Below are positions 5,906 through 8,463 of a stretch of DNA of 8,463 nucleotides, one piece after another; the first letter of the stretch is position 1; each line of letters opens with the position of its first letter. Source of the DNA: Bacteroidota bacterium (lineage in GTDB: Bacteria > Bacteroidota > UBA10030 > UBA6906). Below the pieces are notes generated by a model that did not search any database, was not told where the DNA came from, and saw nothing but the letters and a program-made list of their open reading frames with translations. The stretch lies in contig JAERML010000082.1 of NCBI GenBank assembly GCA_016844425.1, forward strand, positions 1-8,463, in the 5' to 3' direction. The position numbers and the translations under genes were made by a program.

Positions 5906-6913
5906 ATGCAGCAAGACATTGATCACCTTCGCCGCCAGGCGGAAACAGACCTCGCCGCAATAACCACCGAGCAACTGCTCGAGGAATTTCGCATCAAGTA
6001 CCTCGCCCGTAAAGGCCTCATCGCCGGTCTCTTTGACAATTTGAAGACCGTCGACGGACAACAGAAGCCGGCGCTGGGAAAAATGCTGAATGAACTCCGT
6101 TCGGAAGTTGAAGCCCTTTTTCATCAGAAGCAAGAATCTCTTCACCGGCCTCCGGTTCAGAACTCCACGTTGGACCTGACACTCCCAGGCAGAAGGAAAT
6201 TCCTTGGGACGCGTCATCCGTTGACGCAAACAATGGACGAAATGAAAGCCATCTTTGTCTCCATGGGATTCGGGATAGCGGTCGGGCCGGAGATCGAGGA
6301 TGACTATCACAACTTCGAGGCGTTGAATTTTCCCCCCGACCATCCTGCCAGAGATATGCAAGACACTTTCTTCCTCAGCCCGAAGGCGCTGCTGCGCACT
6401 CACACGTCGCCAGTGCAGATAAGGGTGATGGAAAATTATCGCCCCCCTGTCCGGGTAATAATGCCTGGAAAGGTTTATCGCAACGAATCTATCAGCTCGC
6501 GCAGCCTCGCACAGTTTCACCAACTCGAAGGTCTCTACGTCGACAAAGGGGTAACGTTCAGCGATCTGAAGGGAACATTGGTTTCATTTATCAAGCAGTA
6601 CTACGGGAGCGGACTGAAGTACAAATTCCGGCCGACGTTTTTCCCCTTCACAGAACCCAGCGCAGACATCTACATCACCTGCTTTATCTGTAATGGCAAG
6701 GGGTGCAAGATGTGCAAGCAGGGTGGGTGGTTGGAGATTCTTGGCTGCGGGATGGTGGACCCCAACGTGTTCAAGTCTGTGGGATATGACCCTGAAGAGT
6801 ACACCGGTTTTGCCTTCGGGATGGGGATCGAACGAATCGCCGCGTTGCGGTATGGTGTGGATGACATCCGATTGTTCTATGAGAACGATGTCCGATTTCT
6901 GAATCAATTTTAG
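5906..6913 (+). CDS. pheS: Phenylalanyl-tRNA synthetase alpha subunit
   Basis: PheS is the catalytic half of the heterotetrameric (alpha2beta2) class II PheRS that charges tRNA-Phe. From ATG 5906 it has 335 residues (E. coli 327). An N-terminal coiled coil (about 1-85) is followed by the catalytic core: motif 1 with HPLTQTMDEM (His104) and GPEIEDDYHNFEALN, motif 2 GKVYRNESISSRSLAQFHQL, the pocket region FRPTFFPFTEPSAD, and motif 3 FAFGMGIER. A CxxC-x4-CxxC knuckle (Cys259, 262, 267, 270) sits before WLEILGCGMVDPN, as I recall from Bacteroidota PheS; E. coli lacks it. The chosen start matches the family's N-terminus. An in-frame GTG at 5849 with TAGG upstream would add 19 residues and is less likely. 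No Shine-Dalgarno lies at the normal distance from 5906. pheT follows after 25 nt. Confidence 0.96.
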   Translation: MQQDIDHLRRQAETDLAAITTEQLLEEFRIKYLARKGLIAGLFDNLKTVDGQQKPALGKMLNELRSEVEALFHQKQESLHRPPVQNSTLDLTLPGRRKFLGTRHPLTQTMDEMKAIFVSMGFGIAVGPEIEDDYHNFEALNFPPDHPARDMQDTFFLSPKALLRTHTSPVQIRVMENYRPPVRVIMPGKVYRNESISSRSLAQFHQLEGLYVDKGVTFSDLKGTLVSFIKQYYGSGLKYKFRPTFFPFTEPSADIYITCFICNGKGCKMCKQGGWLEILGCGMVDPNVFKSVGYDPEEYTGFAFGMGIERIAALRYGVDDIRLFYENDVRFLNQF

Positions 6914-6938
6914 TATAAGCGACTCGAGATAGTGCACG

Positions 6939-8463
6939 ATGCGTATCCTGCATAGTTGGATTCAACAATACATCAAGTTCACAATTCCGCCAGAAGAGCT
7001 CGGCGACCGCCTTGGCATGCTCGGGCTTGAGATCGCTGGCATGGAGCGCTTGGGAGAGAAGTACACAGGTTTTGTTGTCGGCCAGGTGATGGAGAAAGGG
7101 AAACACCCTAACGCTGACAAGCTCTCGGTTTGCTCAGTCAACACGGGAAAGGAAGTGCTGCAAGTTGTCTGCGGTGCACCCAATGTGGAGCCTGCCCAGA
7201 AAGTGGCGGTAGGGTTGATCGGAGCAAAGGTGCCGCGCAATCAACATGATCCATCGGGGGCTCCTTTTGTCCTTTCACAAGTGAGGATCCGGGGTGTGGA
7301 TTCCTTCGGGATGATCTGTTCCGAATACGAGCTTGACCTGGGCAAGGATGCCGACGGGATTCTTGTTCTGGACAGTGAAGCGAAGGTGGGTCAACCACTA
7401 GCAGAGTACTTTGGGCTTAACGATATTGCTTACGAGATGGAGATCACGCCCAACAGGCCCGACTGGCTGAGTCACATTGGTGTGGCCAGGGAGATTGGTG
7501 TCCTCATCGGAAAACCAGCAACTCTTCCGCGCGTTCGTGTAAAAGAATCGAAGACGCCAGCCAGGGACTTCCTGTCTGTCACCGTCAAGGATCGCAAGAA
7601 CTGTCCAAGGTTTACCGCAAGGGTCATTCAAGGGGTGACGATTGCTCCGTCGCCACAATGGCTCCAGAGCACACTCCGCAATGCGGGGCTCCGGCCACGC
7701 AACAACGTGGTTGATGTTACGAACTATGTGATGCTCGAGTGCGGACAACCTCTTCATGCGTTTGACTACGCACGATTGAAAGGGAAGAGGATTCTCGTCC
7801 GGCAGGCGGAGCCGGGGCATCGCTTCACGACTCTCGACGGCAAGGAACATACGTTGCCGGAAGGTGCTGTGATGGTCTGCGATGCAGAACGGGAGATTTC
7901 TATCGCGGGCATTATGGGTGGAGCCAACTCGGAGATTAGTGACGCGACTAGGGATATTGTTCTCGAGGCAGCATACTGGAACCCGTCCAGTATCAGGAAG
8001 ACGGCGAAGGCACTTGGCATTAGCACGGATGCGTCGCAGAGGTTTGAGCGGGGAGCCGATCCGGAAGCAAGTACCTACGCGATAGATCGTGCTGCTTCGC
8101 TAATCTTGGAGACAGCTGGCGGGAATCTGCTCAAGGGAATGGTCACCGTACGTTCTGGCAAGGTGGTGCCGCGCATCGTTACACTGAGAACAGGCAGGGT
8201 GAACGAAATCCTTGGTACTTCCTTCGAGCAGGCTGAGATTGTTCGCCTACTCTCGACGTTGGGATTCAGACCAGACCGGAAAGGAAAAGAAAACATCCAG
8301 TTCCGCATTCCAAGCTATCGTGTTGATGTTGATCGGGAGATCGATTTGATCGAGGAAGTTGCTCGTGCGTATGGCTACAATAACATCGACGAAAAGACCA
8401 CAGCTTCCGTCAACTTCTTGCAACCGTTTCCGCAGCAGGATGAGACAGAGGGCATCAGGCAGG
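6939..8463 (+). CDS. pheT: Phenylalanyl-tRNA synthetase beta subunit, 3' partial
   Basis: PheT is the large non-catalytic subunit of PheRS; it recognises tRNA-Phe and edits Tyr-tRNA-Phe. The frame is open from ATG 6939 to the window edge, giving 508 of roughly 800 residues. It begins MRILHSWIQQYI, close to the E. coli MKFSELWLREWV pattern. Domains in order: the EMAP-II-like tRNA-binding domain (about 40-155) with KHPNADKLSVC; the B3/4 editing domain (about 165-390) with ITPNRPDWLSHIGVARE (from 169), NNVVDVTNYVMLECGQPLHA (from 255), IAGIMGGANSEI and TDASQRFERGAD; and the B5 DNA-binding-like domain from about 411 with LIEEVARAYGYNNI. The catalytic-like B6/7 module and anticodon-binding end are outside the window. 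There is no clear Shine-Dalgarno in the 25-nt gap after pheS, so translation may be coupled. Confidence 0.96.
   Translation, partial: MRILHSWIQQYIKFTIPPEELGDRLGMLGLEIAGMERLGEKYTGFVVGQVMEKGKHPNADKLSVCSVNTGKEVLQVVCGAPNVEPAQKVAVGLIGAKVPRNQHDPSGAPFVLSQVRIRGVDSFGMICSEYELDLGKDADGILVLDSEAKVGQPLAEYFGLNDIAYEMEITPNRPDWLSHIGVAREIGVLIGKPATLPRVRVKESKTPARDFLSVTVKDRKNCPRFTARVIQGVTIAPSPQWLQSTLRNAGLRPRNNVVDVTNYVMLECGQPLHAFDYARLKGKRILVRQAEPGHRFTTLDGKEHTLPEGAVMVCDAEREISIAGIMGGANSEISDATRDIVLEAAYWNPSSIRKTAKALGISTDASQRFERGADPEASTYAIDRAASLILETAGGNLLKGMVTVRSGKVVPRIVTLRTGRVNEILGTSFEQAEIVRLLSTLGFRPDRKGKENIQFRIPSYRVDVDREIDLIEEVARAYGYNNIDEKTTASVNFLQPFPQQDETEGIRQ

Noticed and set aside
5738..6523. 261-codon minus-strand open frame across rplT, the pheS leader and pheS
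   Set aside because: It is antisense to two conserved genes, with no family resemblance or convincing ribosome-binding site.
6914..6919. TATAAG as a -10 element for a separate pheT promoter
   Set aside because: No -35-like sequence stands 16-18 bp upstream, and pheS-pheT are normally co-transcribed with a short gap as here.

Overview
The window is ordinary core-genome DNA from a bacterium, about half G+C by eye. All genes found lie on the + strand: the end of a riboflavin gene, a transcription factor, four tRNA genes in two transcription units, and the conserved thrS-infC-rpmI-rplT-pheS-pheT translation cluster, cut off inside pheT. Several traits suggest the Bacteroidota/Chlorobiota/Ignavibacteriota group. 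PheS carries a CxxC-x4-CxxC knuckle known to me from Bacteroidota PheS. ThrRS has the 'MNCPHHHQIY' and 'YRYEQSGELNGL' forms seen in that group. A promoter before tRNA-Gly matches the Bacteroidota -7 element TAnnTTTG, and no tRNA gene encodes its CCA end. Strong Shine-Dalgarno sites at infC and rpmI argue against a typical Bacteroidota member, so Ignavibacteriota or Chlorobiota is the better guess. This is inference, not an identification.

Layout: 1-1179 is ribBA, a fused DHBP synthase/GTP cyclohydrolase II lacking its first residues. 1180-1338 holds a terminator-like hairpin just before greA (1339-1827). 1828-1999 carries two tandem sigma70-like promoters leading to tRNA-Gly(GCC), which is closed by a strong intrinsic terminator at 2150-2193. 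A second tRNA cluster, Cys(GCA)-Leu(UAA)-Val(GAC), runs from 2284 to 2597 with two equal 41-nt spacers and ends in a 14-bp hairpin with a T-rich tail, only 22-30 nt before thrS. From 2674 onward come ThrRS, IF3, L35, L20, PheRS alpha and PheRS beta.

The genes fit together as translation machinery: tRNAs, two aminoacyl-tRNA synthetases, an initiation factor and two 50S proteins. RibBA (FMN/FAD precursors) and GreA (transcript cleavage) are housekeeping neighbours. The regulatory detail is the most interesting part. infC starts with the rare ATT codon behind a perfect AGGAGG, as in the IF3-autoregulated E. coli gene. The two unusually long gaps of the cluster (rpmI-rplT and rplT-pheS) both contain mutually exclusive RNA pairings that look like leader switches. 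The thrS leader is occupied by the tRNA-Val terminator with no visible promoter after it. I found no mobile element, CRISPR array, defence system or unfamiliar protein.
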